64,000 nucleotides of DNA from Warburgia ugandensis. Its lineage: Eukaryota; Streptophyta; Magnoliopsida; Canellales; Canellaceae. Where the stretch lies: contig CP141126.1 in the NCBI GenBank assembly GCA_035236585.1, forward strand, positions 68,425,414 to 68,489,413, given 5' to 3'. The position numbers were made by a program, and so were the translations under genes. The notes under the pieces are model-generated. The model was given only the letters and a program-made list of their open reading frames with translations. It was not told the DNA's origin and did no database searches. Below are positions 10,175 to 21,174 of the stretch, one piece after another (within the stretch, counting starts at the first letter, position 1; every line of letters begins with the position of its first letter).

Positions 10175-13100
10175 TGTAATAACCCCAATTTTTGTAATTG
10201 ATTAAGAAAATCAATAAAGTTTAAGTTTCAGATATTTCGGGCTGAAATATTAGGGTTATTTAGAATATACTTTTTTATAAAAGTACAATCAAATAATAAG
10301 ACATGTAAAATTGAAATTAAACTTAGCAAACCCTTCAAATGACTGTAAGCATGACAAATTCTGAATTCGGATGAGAAATCCTTAAGTTTCTTCATTTCTT
10401 GGACAAAAGGGGTAAAATAGTAATTTTACCCAAAAATCAAAATCTCCCAAAAATCAAAATATGAGACATCAAAATTTAAAATGTACTGAGAAATACGAAT
10501 CCAATGCCACTAAGTACACTCAAATCTGAGATCATGGGAATAAAACCCAAAATTTTATGCATAAATGGCAAGACGGTCTTTTTACACCATGTGGGGCCCA
10601 CAAGGGACCCAACAACCAATCTTATCAGCAGCCCACGTGAACTCATGGGTCAAAAAACATCAGCTGGTCTTGGGGAAGAAAAATGGGGCATGGGGAAGAA
10701 AAAATGGAGCATGAAAGACTTTCATGCCATTTAATAATAAAAAATAAAATATTATAATCATGAAAAAAGACCCAAAATGCCTATAAATACAACCCCAAAA
10801 ATCCTTCAAAAATTCTCATAAAATCCCCATGAAATTTTCTTCACTCTCCCTAAAAAATTAGATCTAGATCCCTCCCCAAAAACCCAAAATTTCCAAGAGA
10901 TAGATCTCTTTTCAATTTGTTTTTCTTTTTAGATTGGAACAAGAGACCTAAAATCAATTAGGCACTCTGTTCCAGATCTAATTTGATCAATTTCACCATC
11001 CAAAACTTTCCAATATATCTATTCTACAAAACCCCCAAAGAAATTTCAAGATCCAACGGTTCAAACAACGGAAATTTGCAAGAGAGGTGGATCTTGGACC
11101 ATATCTTCATCAAAGGGTATTTCTTTTAAATTGGACACATAAACACCATTTTTTCTCAAATCAGGTATGTGGGAATACTTTATATAGATGTTTACTACTG
11201 CTTTATGTAATTTTTATTTTTCTGTAATTTATTTTGGTAATAAAAAGGTAAAAATAAGTAAACACCAGAACCCTTAATTCATGATGATGGAGTACTCAGA
11301 TAAAAAATCTGACTCCACCAATCAATCCAGAAGGGTCCAACACCCCTAGGGTAGAATTTTCACAAAGATCTGAGAAGGTTTAGTCCCTCAATTGAGAAGG
11401 GATTGATTGGACGGTCCAAACGGACTGTCCGATCTCCAAATCGGATAGACTACATCCCGCGCACTTCCATGGACGCCCCGTGCGGGCGCTTTGATATTTC
11501 AGAGCAGTGGACGCACTTGACTCATTCTGCCCGGCTTGGTTTTCTGCCCGAACGATCGGGGTCGTCCGTTCCTTGGGCCCAGATCAAATCTAGGCCTTAG
11601 GAAAGACTATAAACTTCCAGATCCAATTCTGGAGTCATCTGAACTCCAAATTGAGATTGAAAAGAATCTATGGAAAGCTTGAAACCTCCATTTTCTGATA
11701 AAATGATAAAATGGACATATTATTTAGTAAAAACTTTCTGTATTAAAGAAACAAGTTTCCAATTACCTAGATCTTCAAGATCTGAGATGATCAGATCTTG
11801 AAAATATGTTTTAATAATGATATAATACTGAAATAAAGTGAGATCTATGGTTTAATTGGATATATATGAGATATATTATGGGATCTACCCATTATGGTAG
11901 AAAAACCCTAAAAATACAAAGGGACCCACTTGATCAATGAGATCAAATGTGATCAGATCCTTGGGATGGAAAGAAGAAATGTTGATATGATGAAATCCAA
12001 GGAAATCATAAATGGATTATGACAAAAATAGATCAATATGATCTTTTGACCTTAATAAAGAAAATTCCCTAAATATAACTAAAATCCTTAATCAAAGGAA
12101 AATATCTAAGATCAAATGGTTGGATCATAAGTAAAGGTTTCTAAAAATGTTAATGTAATTAGTTTCATAGCATTTTAAATATGATTATGTTATAAAGCAT
12201 GCTAGTATAACATTTAGACTTTAGCATGATATGTGATTTCATTGTTATCATAAGGTGTTAGATTTAATTTAAGTACCTTGCCTCATTATCATTGAATGTT
12301 AAATTATGTAGTTTTATGCTTTGAATTTATAATTCATTTATGGTTGAATGTTATTAGTAGATTTACTTGTTATGAGATAAAGAGCATAAAACATCAAAAA
12401 TGTATTCTAATGAGAAAGTAGAGTTTCATTACACAAATAAGAATGGAGTACTTTGGACTTAATTAGTAAGGGCTATAGTTAGTAGGACAATATAAGGATT
12501 ATTAAGTCCTTGCCCCAAATTAGGAAAAGAATAATAAACCCCATGAATGACATTATAAATATTCATGGACTTAATTAAAATCCATTAGAAAGAGTACTTA
12601 GGGTAAACTTGCTTATAGGAACCTTATGAAAGGTTGAGCTATGATCATTCTAGTAAATGATGAACATAGTGGTTAAGGGGGTTATCTAATAGAGCCTCAC
12701 TCTTCCCCTACCTTCCATTGACATTTGTGAGGTCTAAACGCCTCCTTACATGAGGATTGAAGGAACCACTTTGTGTTCACCCATTCAGCTAGTAAGCCTT
12801 AGCCAATTGGAAATAAGAGGAGTAGTCTAGATTTAGGCTTGAATAAGCTACCTTCAACCAGCACATTAACTAGTTGATTAATAATAATAAGTGCATAAAA
12901 GGTTAGTAAATAACCTAACCCTAATAAAAACAATAAGTAAGATAAGAAAGATCAAACAAGATCCATTAGATCTTGGATGATCAAGAACAATAAGAATAAG
13001 AACACTATATTGTACTTAGTATGCATGTTTAATTAGTATATTTGTTATAGTTCATTAGATTAGATAATCCAAACCCTTGATCAAAGATGATTCAAGGAAG

Positions 13101-14755
13101 AAAACCAAGATCATCCTCCATAGGGATGATCCAATAACTGAACTTAGATCAAAGAAGAACTAGATGATAGAAGATCTAGGACTTGATCTTTATCAACATG
13201 TGTAGATTGTCAATCAATGGATCTATGAAAGATCAAGATCAAGGAGATGGACATACAAAGACTTAGAGATAGAAAAATACTTAGATATGAATTATCTAAA
13301 GATCATTCTAATCATGAGATCTAGTGATCAATAGGATTGTTCATAATTTATATATTGACAATATGTATGGATGCACAGATTACATACATCAGTTAGGATC
13401 ATGGAAGATTGGGGAAAAGAGATCAATCCTTAAAGGTAGGAGAATTTGATGAATGCATTTACATGAGATATACATGATTGTACTCATGATCTTTTGTTGA
13501 CAAGAGTAATGATAATACTTGTACTAAATCTCTTGAAAACCTTATGATCCAACCAAACACATATAAGATGGTTAAGGACTAAACTATAAGTGAATAAGGA
13601 ATTAGAAAATATTTCAGCCCTAAGTAAACAGACATATGGTCTGATATATATGAAATCTATTTTACATACAAGCTTGGAGGCTTGTGAGTTTGTTTTAATA
13701 GGCATAAGCCTAGGGGAATGCTATTGCTAGAGGAGTTATGAGGGTTTGGCCATCCGCTCCTTGAAATTTGATGATATGATGATACCTTGCCCAACGAGAG
13801 GCTAAAAGTCGGGTGGTGGCAATTATGGGAAGGCCACTACTGTGAAAGTCTTGCCCCCCATACGGGCAGTGACATAATATTTTCCACCGTGGTATCAGTG
13901 GTGAACAAGGCAGTTATCCGAGCATGCTAGTACATATCAGACTGCAGCATAGCAACCTTTCTGATTATTTTGCACTATGATGCATATGAGAATAGGCATA
14001 GTGAAATGCCTTATGTTATAACATAATAAAATGCTAGGTAATTATATATTACCAATATTTTCCAAGAAGGGAAATTTCCAGTATAAGATTAGCTGTAATA
14101 CTCAATTCTCAAAATGAAGAGAATTGATCAGCTTAGTTGGGAATGATATTTGACTACTTTCACAAATTTAACTAGTTTACCCATGAAGGGCATGTATGTA
14201 TATAGATATACATAACTTACAAAGTAAAGAGTATGTTTAAGGATAATGAGATTATGAAGTATTGGAATTACCTTGTCAATTATTATATTTCTTGAATCCC
14301 CTACCAAGCTTTGCTTGTTGAGATATTGTACTTGTTGCAATATCTTAGATACAGGGAAGGAGAGTTAGGAGCTGAAGACTATAGAAGACTTGAAGAGAAT
14401 AATCTTTAAGGTATACCCTTGAAGACATGTATTTTTCTTTGTTGAGAGTTTTATTGTATGGTGAGCTTGAGTTTTGGATTATGTAATTTGGACAAGTATT
14501 GTACTAGATTTGGTCAGATCTTGTGAACCACTGGATGGATCCTGGAGTTTAATAAAAGTATATTCCTTCAATGGAATTTTATTTTGTACACAAATTGTAC
14601 TTATGTTATGTATGAAGTGGTGACTTGGGTTTTCAAAACAAGTTCTAAAGAAAAGAATTTTCGCTGCTTTGTTTTGCGAAAATTTTTTACACTCTTAAGG
14701 GCCCTGCCTTTTAAAATACTTTACAAATCATGTTTCAGAAACCTGGGTCGTCACA
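10175..14755 (+). mobile_element. Solo LTR F, 4,581 bases, nested in E2
   Basis: It starts TGTAATAACCCC, ends GGGTCGTCACA, and is flanked by perfect AAATT duplications at 10170-10174 and 14756-14760. The ends follow the TGTAA...CACA pattern of the other gypsy LTRs in the window, giving plus orientation. There is no primer site, polypurine tract or pol sequence inside. A TATA box is at 10782-10789, a CpG-richer segment at about 11440-11600, and 13715-13960 recalls the variable central part of B1's LTR. It is the youngest layer in this part of the nest. A further unrecognised insertion inside it could account for part of its great length. Confidence 0.9.
10782..10789 (+). promoter_or_regulatory. 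TATA box of solo LTR F
   Basis: TATAAATA about 610 bases into the LTR, downstream of AT-rich U3-like sequence. Position and context fit a retrotransposon promoter. No similar copy is available in the window to confirm it. Confidence 0.5.
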
Positions 14756-16179
14756 AAATTGGCGAAGAGTACCAATATAATGTCGAGTATCAATAGAGTA
14801 AATTATTTATATGACAAATGAAATCATCACGCATTCATAATGTAAAGCTCATAAATCTGAACGAATAGGCCCGCCCACATCTAGCTGCCTACATAGGTAT
14901 CACCCACATATAAATACCACATGAGCATACAAAATAAGTGTATGGGATACTATGCTGTAGTGGTAGCCACATAGGATCTAAACCACTGCTGCTCCTCGTC
15001 AACACCTAAATGGGAGACTTTCTCCATCCCCATGGGGAGGAACGGACCTGTAGGGGGGACTACCCATGATACCTCCACCTACATACATGGCCCTGTACCA
15101 CTCAAGGGCGATGTCTTATCATCATCATCACAAAGTTAGAGGGCGGGTGGCCAACCCTTCAACCCTCCTAGCATAGTACCCACAGGGTAGAAGCACTCAT
15201 CATAAAATAGCAAAACATGCTATAAATCATGGAAAACTTCCAAATGAAATAAACCTCAATAGGCTAAATCAAAACATATGCTAATGTATAAACCATCTCA
15301 TGTAAAAACACGGGTAATCATATAATCAATGTCATGCCATCAAAAGCAAAGTAATAAACACATTTTAATAAACATGATTGAGCATAGAACACCTACCTTA
15401 GGAATTTTAATTGAGAAATCATGATCATGAATCAAGGAAAATTCTTGATTCTAATCACTAACCTCGATGAGCATGATACTCTAATCAGGCGTGTAAGCTA
15501 TATCACGTCGTGCGCCCTGACGTACTTGTCACATCATAAGTCATCAATCACTCAATGTTCTCATATCTCAAATAAATTGCTCCAAGTGATAACTTCCATG
15601 ATTTGGTAGTTAATCCTAGATTAACAACCCATGTCATCTGATTAACCCTTCATTAGGGAAATCTTGAGCCTGATGTTGGTCTTTCTAACATCTACCATCA
15701 TATGTCATCATTGATTATCAATCCTACTCATTTTCATTATGAACCATTAAATTTCTATGTTCGTTTAGTGATTCACATGTATCTTTATGATTACGTGTTG
15801 ATCTGACGGTCAGATCATTCTCTGATCAGCATATCCTAAGGCACCTGCTAAGATCGACAGTCAAAATCATTTTTCTTGATGATTCATTGAGATTTACTCT
15901 TCTAATCCCTTAGATCATCTCATGTTTGATGTATACAATCAAAGTCTAAGACCTGATCATACATTGATCGGCTTAATCTAGGTCATCTAATAGTATTTAA
16001 CGGTTTAACCATGAAAAAGGTACTCAAAGTTAGGTTTATATCTTAAATCTAGGTCTGCGACTTTGAGACAATTGCAACACTTCTTTTGGATAGTGATTTG
16101 GACCTCTGTAGCTCCTAAAATCATATTTTTTGTGAATGGACGGCTAGAAAAAACCCAAAAATCAAGAAAAGGGAATTGC

Positions 16180-16450
16180 CGCACGTGCCACGTGTATGCT
16201 GCGTACGTGTGCCATTCTAGTGTAGTGCAATTCACTCGTGCCATCTGCATGTGGGTTGCACATGTGCGCTGCACGCATGCCGCTAGCTTGGCGCATCGCA
16301 TGGGGTGTGTATGTCACTCCGCGTTGTGTGTGTGTCATGCCTAGTAGTGTTGCGCATGCCCTGGTCGTGCTTCCTGTCGATAAGCGGGGAGAATTTGTTG
16401 TACCACGCGTCGCATCGCGATTGCGAGGGTGTCAGGAATGCCCTCGCCAT
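16180..16450. other. GC-rich, palindrome-dense segment in E2 LTR
   Basis: In an AT-rich window this part keeps many CG dinucleotides and short palindromes (CCACGTG, GCACATGTGC, GCGTACG). Comparable GC-rich parts occur in the LTRs of A, D and F, so it is a shared structural feature of these long LTRs, probably the transcribed leader. Overlapping reading frames on both strands here are composition artefacts. Confidence 0.5.
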
Positions 16451-17360
16451 TGTTGGGGACGGTGACTAGATTGGTCCGCCGTTGCCAGAGACAACAACAG
16501 GAATTCAGTCCCTAGTGACCCCCAGGTGCCCAAATCTTGTAATTTTTATGCCATTTTGCTTAGTTTTTTACTTACATTTTATTTTCAAACTCCATTTCAA
16601 CAAATTCCACCATTATCTGCCATTTTTACACAATTTTTGCCACGTTCCTAAAAATCCTCATCTTACTATTTTCTTAGTTTTTTGGCATCCCTAGCTGTCC
16701 GATCACCATGACAATTCATGGGTTTGTTCTTTGTGTCATCATGCACAAGATGTACAGTTCAAATCATCATCTCACACCGTTTCATAGGGTTATTTTTGAA
16801 AACAATGTTAATGCCTATCACTTCACCAGAAAATGGCAAATCCACGCCCTTTTTTGGCATTAAAACAACGAAAAGAACGAAAACAAGGCTGGGGAGAGAA
16901 TAGAGGATGGCCTACCTCAGTCACACCAATTGGAGGGGGAGAGAAGTCTGTTGAGTGCAGTTATTGCAGTTGCCGGTGGCACGCAAAACGGGGGGTCTGG
17001 TTGCAAGAAAATGAGATAGCTGAGGTGCATTTATTATCATCACCCTGCCTCTTAAATGCATGTCCCATCATGAATGTCTTTGTTGATTTAGTGGACCCCA
17101 ATTGTGAAATGACTGTTCTGCCCCTCTAAATAATTTCAATTAAATGCAGAAATTAAAATAATTAGTTGTTTTTACTCCGACCACTAGTTTTAGCGTTCTT
17201 GTTGGATTCCATTTTTTGAGTGCATTCTAATTATTGAGGTTTCAACACAAGATTAAATATCCAATTTTCAATTTTCTCTATTTCTTAATTTTTTCCAATT
17301 TCCCATAATTCTAAAAAATCAAATATTTCTTGAATTTAAAAAGGCGGATGTTATAAATTT

Positions 17361-17482
17361 CCAATTTCCAAAGGGATCACTTTCATAGAATTCAATTTTT
17401 CCTGAATTCAATTCCTGATTTTCATCTCAATTAAAATATAAAATAATGTATGAAAAAAAACTCAAAATTGAGGGTTGTTACA
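17361..17482 (-). mobile_element. Element G 3' LTR remnant, second part
   Basis: It continues the LTR after the E2 insertion and matches 24447-24571 closely, ending GGGTTGTTACA. The next bases (TTCTCCCCCTATAGG) are the reverse complement of a polypurine tract, which fixes the 3' LTR boundary of a minus-strand element. Confidence 0.88.
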
Positions 17483-17500
17483 TTCTCCCCCTATAGGAAA
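17483..17500 (-). other. Polypurine tract of element G
   Basis: On the minus strand the sequence reads CCTATAGGGGGAGAA directly before the LTR start, preceded by a decayed version of the conserved GGACGAAATTC tail (here around GGACAAATTTC). Confidence 0.8.
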
Positions 17501-17639
17501 TTTGTCCTAGAAATTCTTTTCACGTTATCTTTAGATGATTCTAAGAGAATTCACATCTCACAAAATATGATAATTGTACCAATAATTCCAAAGTTGGCAT
17601 CATTAAGTAGGCAATTTTATCATGTCATCTCATCAAATA

Positions 17640-18180
17640 TTAACTCATCGTATAGATAGATACACGTCAAATCATCTTGAATCAACAATTTGTAATATAA
17701 TTAGAACATGTCATATAACATATAATGCAATTAGCATAACGAATTCCCATCCAAGATTTTTTCCATCTATGTACTAACATTAGTATAGGTAAAATCAATA
17801 TATGAATAAAAATCAAAGCATCTCAGCTCACCAGTAGGCAAATCTCTGTCAAATCTATTATAGAGCACATCAGCACACCAATAGGCAATCTATGTAAATC
17901 AAAACTAGAGCATATCAGCTCACCAAGAGGCAATCACATGTCAATCAAAACCAATCCACAGCACGATCATACTATAAGCACCTAGAAGCCTGCCACCTAA
18001 AAGCTTGACTCCTAAAAGCTTACCAATGCCTCTTGCACCCACCCTCATCGGCCGCCCTCTTTGGCCACTCACAAGTATATATCATAAATCAAATTCTTAT
18101 TACACATAAGAAGACATTCTTGTACAAGACACATATCATTTTCATAGCTCTCATTTAGTCAGAAATTAAGTTTAAATAGG
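17640..18180 (-). repeat. LTR-type module with ~46-base repeats in element G 3' region
   Basis: About three copies of a unit containing AGCTCACCA and AGGCAATC lie at 17815-17965, followed by CACCTAGAAGCCTGCC and GCCTCTTGCACCC. The same succession occurs within the H2 LTR (about 56380-56950) and, in larger number, in the interior of B1 (51410-51960), always in the same sense relative to the element. In G it occupies the place between reverse transcriptase and polypurine tract where integrase should be. Confidence 0.65.
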
Positions 18181-18399
18181 TATTATAAAATTAGTAATTA
18201 CCATAGATCTATACCATAGCTATCCTAGAAAACTCAATAAACTAGTGATAGCAGTTCATAAGACTGAGGAAACTATGAATCTTAGTCACCAATATGGCTA
18301 ATCCTAGCCCATCATAGTCTCAATAAACTGCCTCACTATCTCTGAGGTATCATAGTTAAGGAAATTCACTTCCTCTGACCATAACTCATACTTACAGAT

Positions 18400-18600
18400 A
18401 TTTGTAACAAGCGATGAGTCCTTAGACACTCTAAATAATGAAAAAGGATTCCTTATGCTCCTCTCTGTTCTTGAAGTATACGAGAATACTATCTACTAAC
18501 ACAATTAGTGCATTGGTCCCACCAATTAGTACCACCTAGAACTTGTTGTAATCATAATGAGTCCTAAAGACCGTCTTAAGGACATCTTCCTCTACAATCC
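18400..18600 (-). pseudogene. pol: Reverse transcriptase fragment of element G
   Basis: Reverse-complement translation gives EEDVLKTVFRT, then a decayed catalytic block reading LVDSILVYFKNREEHKE. The usual Asp-Asp pair reads Asp-Ser. The fingers region between protease and this fragment is deleted, so protease and palm pieces nearly abut. Confidence 0.7.
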
Positions 18601-18790
18601 TCTGTGATGCCCTTCCTGCACAAGAACAAGGTCACTAGTTGTGCAGGGATACTAAAACTAATTTTCTCCTTATCATAATAAACTATATCCCAATAAGTAG
18701 CTAGCCAATTCATCCCTAAGATGACATCATAATCAACCATATCAAGTAGGATGAGATCTGCGTGCATCCTTTCTCTTGCTAGGTTCACAG
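18576..18790 (-). pseudogene. pol: Protease fragment of element G
   Basis: A 70-codon minus-strand frame contains LILLDMVDYDVILGMNWLA and KISFSI, the C-terminal half of a gypsy aspartic protease, comparable to VILGIDWLASHNA in element A. The catalytic N-terminal half is not recognisable in frame. Confidence 0.8.
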
Positions 18791-19179
18791 GTACCTCCCA
18801 TTGGAGTCATAATGTCCAACTAAAAGGATAACACACACACAGGCATGTCCAAGTAGGATGGAAAAACATATGAATGGAAGAATTACCGGATCTTGGATCA
18901 AAGAGGATCATAACATGCCTACTAACAATTAGGAAAATACTTTCTACCACTTGGCTCAAGGCCTGTACCTGCCTCGAAGTAATGGCAGAAACACATCACT
19001 GCCTATGTGGGGCCATCTCTGCCTTGCCTCTAATGTCAGTTAGTCTGACTCCCTATCCTCTGGGATAATCTCTAAAGGAACTCCTTGATTTTCCACAGTC
19101 AAAGCATCCAACGGATTGACAATCTAACGGCAGCTACTAATACTATTGCTGCTGCTATGGTCGTCTACCAACTCTAGGA

Positions 19180-19500
19180 CATAACCGTCTAGATGCTTAT
19201 CCTTACAAGTAACACACCTCTTGTTTGCATCCTTAGTTGACGACCTCTATAACCATGTCAGTGGAAAGGATCTCTTGCCTTTACTAGGTTGACCCAAACT
19301 ACTCATATCCCAATCTCTGTGCTCAGCCCTAGTCCTAAGAAAATCCCTCTCAAACATAGAGGCCATGTTTGCTTCCTGTGCCACCATTGTAGAATGCAGT
19401 AAAATCAACTAATTCCTCAATCTAGGTGTCAACTCATTAACAAATCTATCTACCACCTCCTAATATGTGGTAATGGCGATAGGAGTAAACCTCCTCGGCC
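19180..19500 (-). pseudogene. gag: gag C-terminal remnant of element G
   Basis: The minus-strand reading includes VNELTPRLRN, ASMFERDFLRTRAEHRDW and SLGQPSKGKRSF, followed by a Cys-rich knuckle-like CVTCKDKHL. B1 has the matching RDFPKTRANCRNLD and SPSQPSKGKRSF (about 49630-49715). Stops and frameshifts are frequent. Confidence 0.7.
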
Positions 19501-21157
19501 TATAAACCGATTCAATTACTATTGAATTGTCTGATCTCTCTGCTCTAAAGTAGCCAACTCTCTCTATATCACTAGTTGCTGACAATGTAAAAACACTACT
19601 CTTTATATCACTAGTTGCTCACAAAGTAAGGACAATGATCATCATATGCCTTCTTAAGGGCCTTCTAGATAAAAGTCTTAGTAATGGAGGAATGCCCCTC
19701 TTAAACGACTACCTTCAAAATCCTTATAATTACATTTTTGGTGTCCTCAAATGAGATGCACATTGAGATTTGAGCTAAAATTCCTAAAAGGACCAAGTAG
19801 CCTCTTCTCTCAATGATAGTAGCTATACACTAAGGTATTTGATTCTTATAAAGACTCATAACAATATCTCATGTTCTATGGATTCTGAACTCATCAAATA
19901 ATTCTCTACTTTAAGAATTCATTCATGATCATGTCTAAAATTTATTATCAAATTATCATCATGAATCAAATGTTCTCATAGAGTTGAACCTTCTAGTATC
20001 CATGCTTTCATTAGATTTTTATTAGGATTACTAACATGTTCATACTGATGTCAAAATTCTCTTATGCGTATAAAAGTTCATTCACTATGTTCATGTCTGA
20101 ATCCTTTTACCTAATACACGTGTATAATAGGTACGTTTTTTATCCAAAGGAAATCACTTGAACTCATTCATGAAGTTTTCTATATTCATGCTTCAATTCT
20201 CCACTCATTTGCCAATCTTTCTTATCATTTAGTAATCATCCTTATAAAATAGTTGTTATATCCTCTAAGCATTATGTACCTCCAATTCATAACTAGATCT
20301 CTTAAGAATCATTAAATAGACATTTACTTCTCAATGATAAATAGCTGTCAGTATTTTTGTACATAGAAGGAATAGCTCATTTTCACCCCTTTGATCAATA
20401 ATTCATTTACATAAGTAGGTCAAATTGTCACTGATTTTCATAATACTGAAATTTTATCGATCGAATATATCCACTACATGCATAGACTAATATTGTAATT
20501 CTCTTAATTTCCCTGAGTTCTCTTCCATTGTGACTATTTTTTTTTATCTCTTTTTCATTATAATCAAAATATTATTGCTCAATAGTTATCATAATCTTTG
20601 ACGGTTTATGCACATCATCAAAATTAAAATTTGAATCCTCAGAAGGTCGCCTATGTGAATAGATCTATCAAGTAACAATTTTTTCATTTAGATGTACTAG
20701 TTTTATGCTCTTATACTATTGTCCCTTAATCTAAAAACTATACTAATTTGGTAAGAGTACTCCTCTTACTCATACCAGGACTAAAAATCTATTATTTTCT
20801 TAAAACTTTCCAACTAGTGTGGGTTGCATTTGTTTTTACATTTATCAACATTGCCCATAGGAGTTATTGATATAACTCATATCTAAACAACTCATTCTCA
20901 CTTGATTAACTATATATGACTTTTGGGCATGTTGGACTGGCTATGGAAGGAGTGACTGGGCTCTATCCCTGAACTCTTATAACCAATGCAGCTCCCACTC
21001 CCCAGGCGATGTGGGACTAACTCTCAGAGTTACCCCAAAAATTGGCCAATTTTTAATTAGAACTATTGAGGCCTGGCAATGTTGTGCCTCCTCATCCCCA
21101 CTCAAGGAACCCGTGTCCTTGTAGACCATGAGCAGCTAGCCCACCATCATGAGGGAA

Positions 21158-21173
21158 CTAGCTCTGATATCAA
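21158..21173 (-). other. Primer binding site of element G
   Basis: The plus strand reads AGCTCTGATATCAATTG. Its complement TGATATCAGAGCT resembles the initiator Met tRNA primer site and lies just before the LTR that starts at 21175. It confirms the minus-strand orientation. Confidence 0.85.
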
Positions 21174-21174
21174 T

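Larger units (their letters stand above)
9554..17355 (-). mobile_element. Solo LTR E2 (B1-related), interrupted by solo LTR F
   Basis: In plus coordinates it runs from TGTCACGCCC to GGATGTTATA and is flanked by perfect AATTT duplications (9549-9553 and 17356-17360). Without F and its duplicated bases the LTR is about 3.2 kb. Its reverse complement resembles B1's LTR: 9660-10140 matches about 47660-48290, and 14860-15180 matches the tandem-repeat part of B1's LTR. There is no internal coding sequence, primer site or second LTR, so it is a solo LTR left by recombination. The terminal CA has decayed to TA. A GC-rich stretch at about 16180-16450 is dense in CACGTG-like and GCACATGTGC palindromes. 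Small reading frames here are not supported as genes. Confidence 0.88.
17483..21174 (-). mobile_element. Internal region of element G, no integrase
   Basis: On the minus strand the order is primer site (about 21160-21173), untranslated leader (about 20160-21150), decayed gag (about 19180-19500), protease (18576-18790), a short reverse transcriptase piece (18400-18600), then repeat-bearing 3' sequence (about 17640-18180) and the polypurine tract. RNase H and integrase are absent. At about 3.7 kb it is shorter than an autonomous gypsy interior (about 4.6 kb in element A). The gag wording is shared with B1, so G and B1 are related lineages. The rest of 19500-20160 holds no domain I can name. Confidence 0.85.

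Noticed and set aside
16005..16465. Cluster of Cys/His-rich frames that could be taken for a zinc-finger protein
   Set aside because: They overlap on both strands within the palindrome-dense GC-rich part of LTR E2. The Cys/His spacing is irregular and explained by CATG/CACG repeats.
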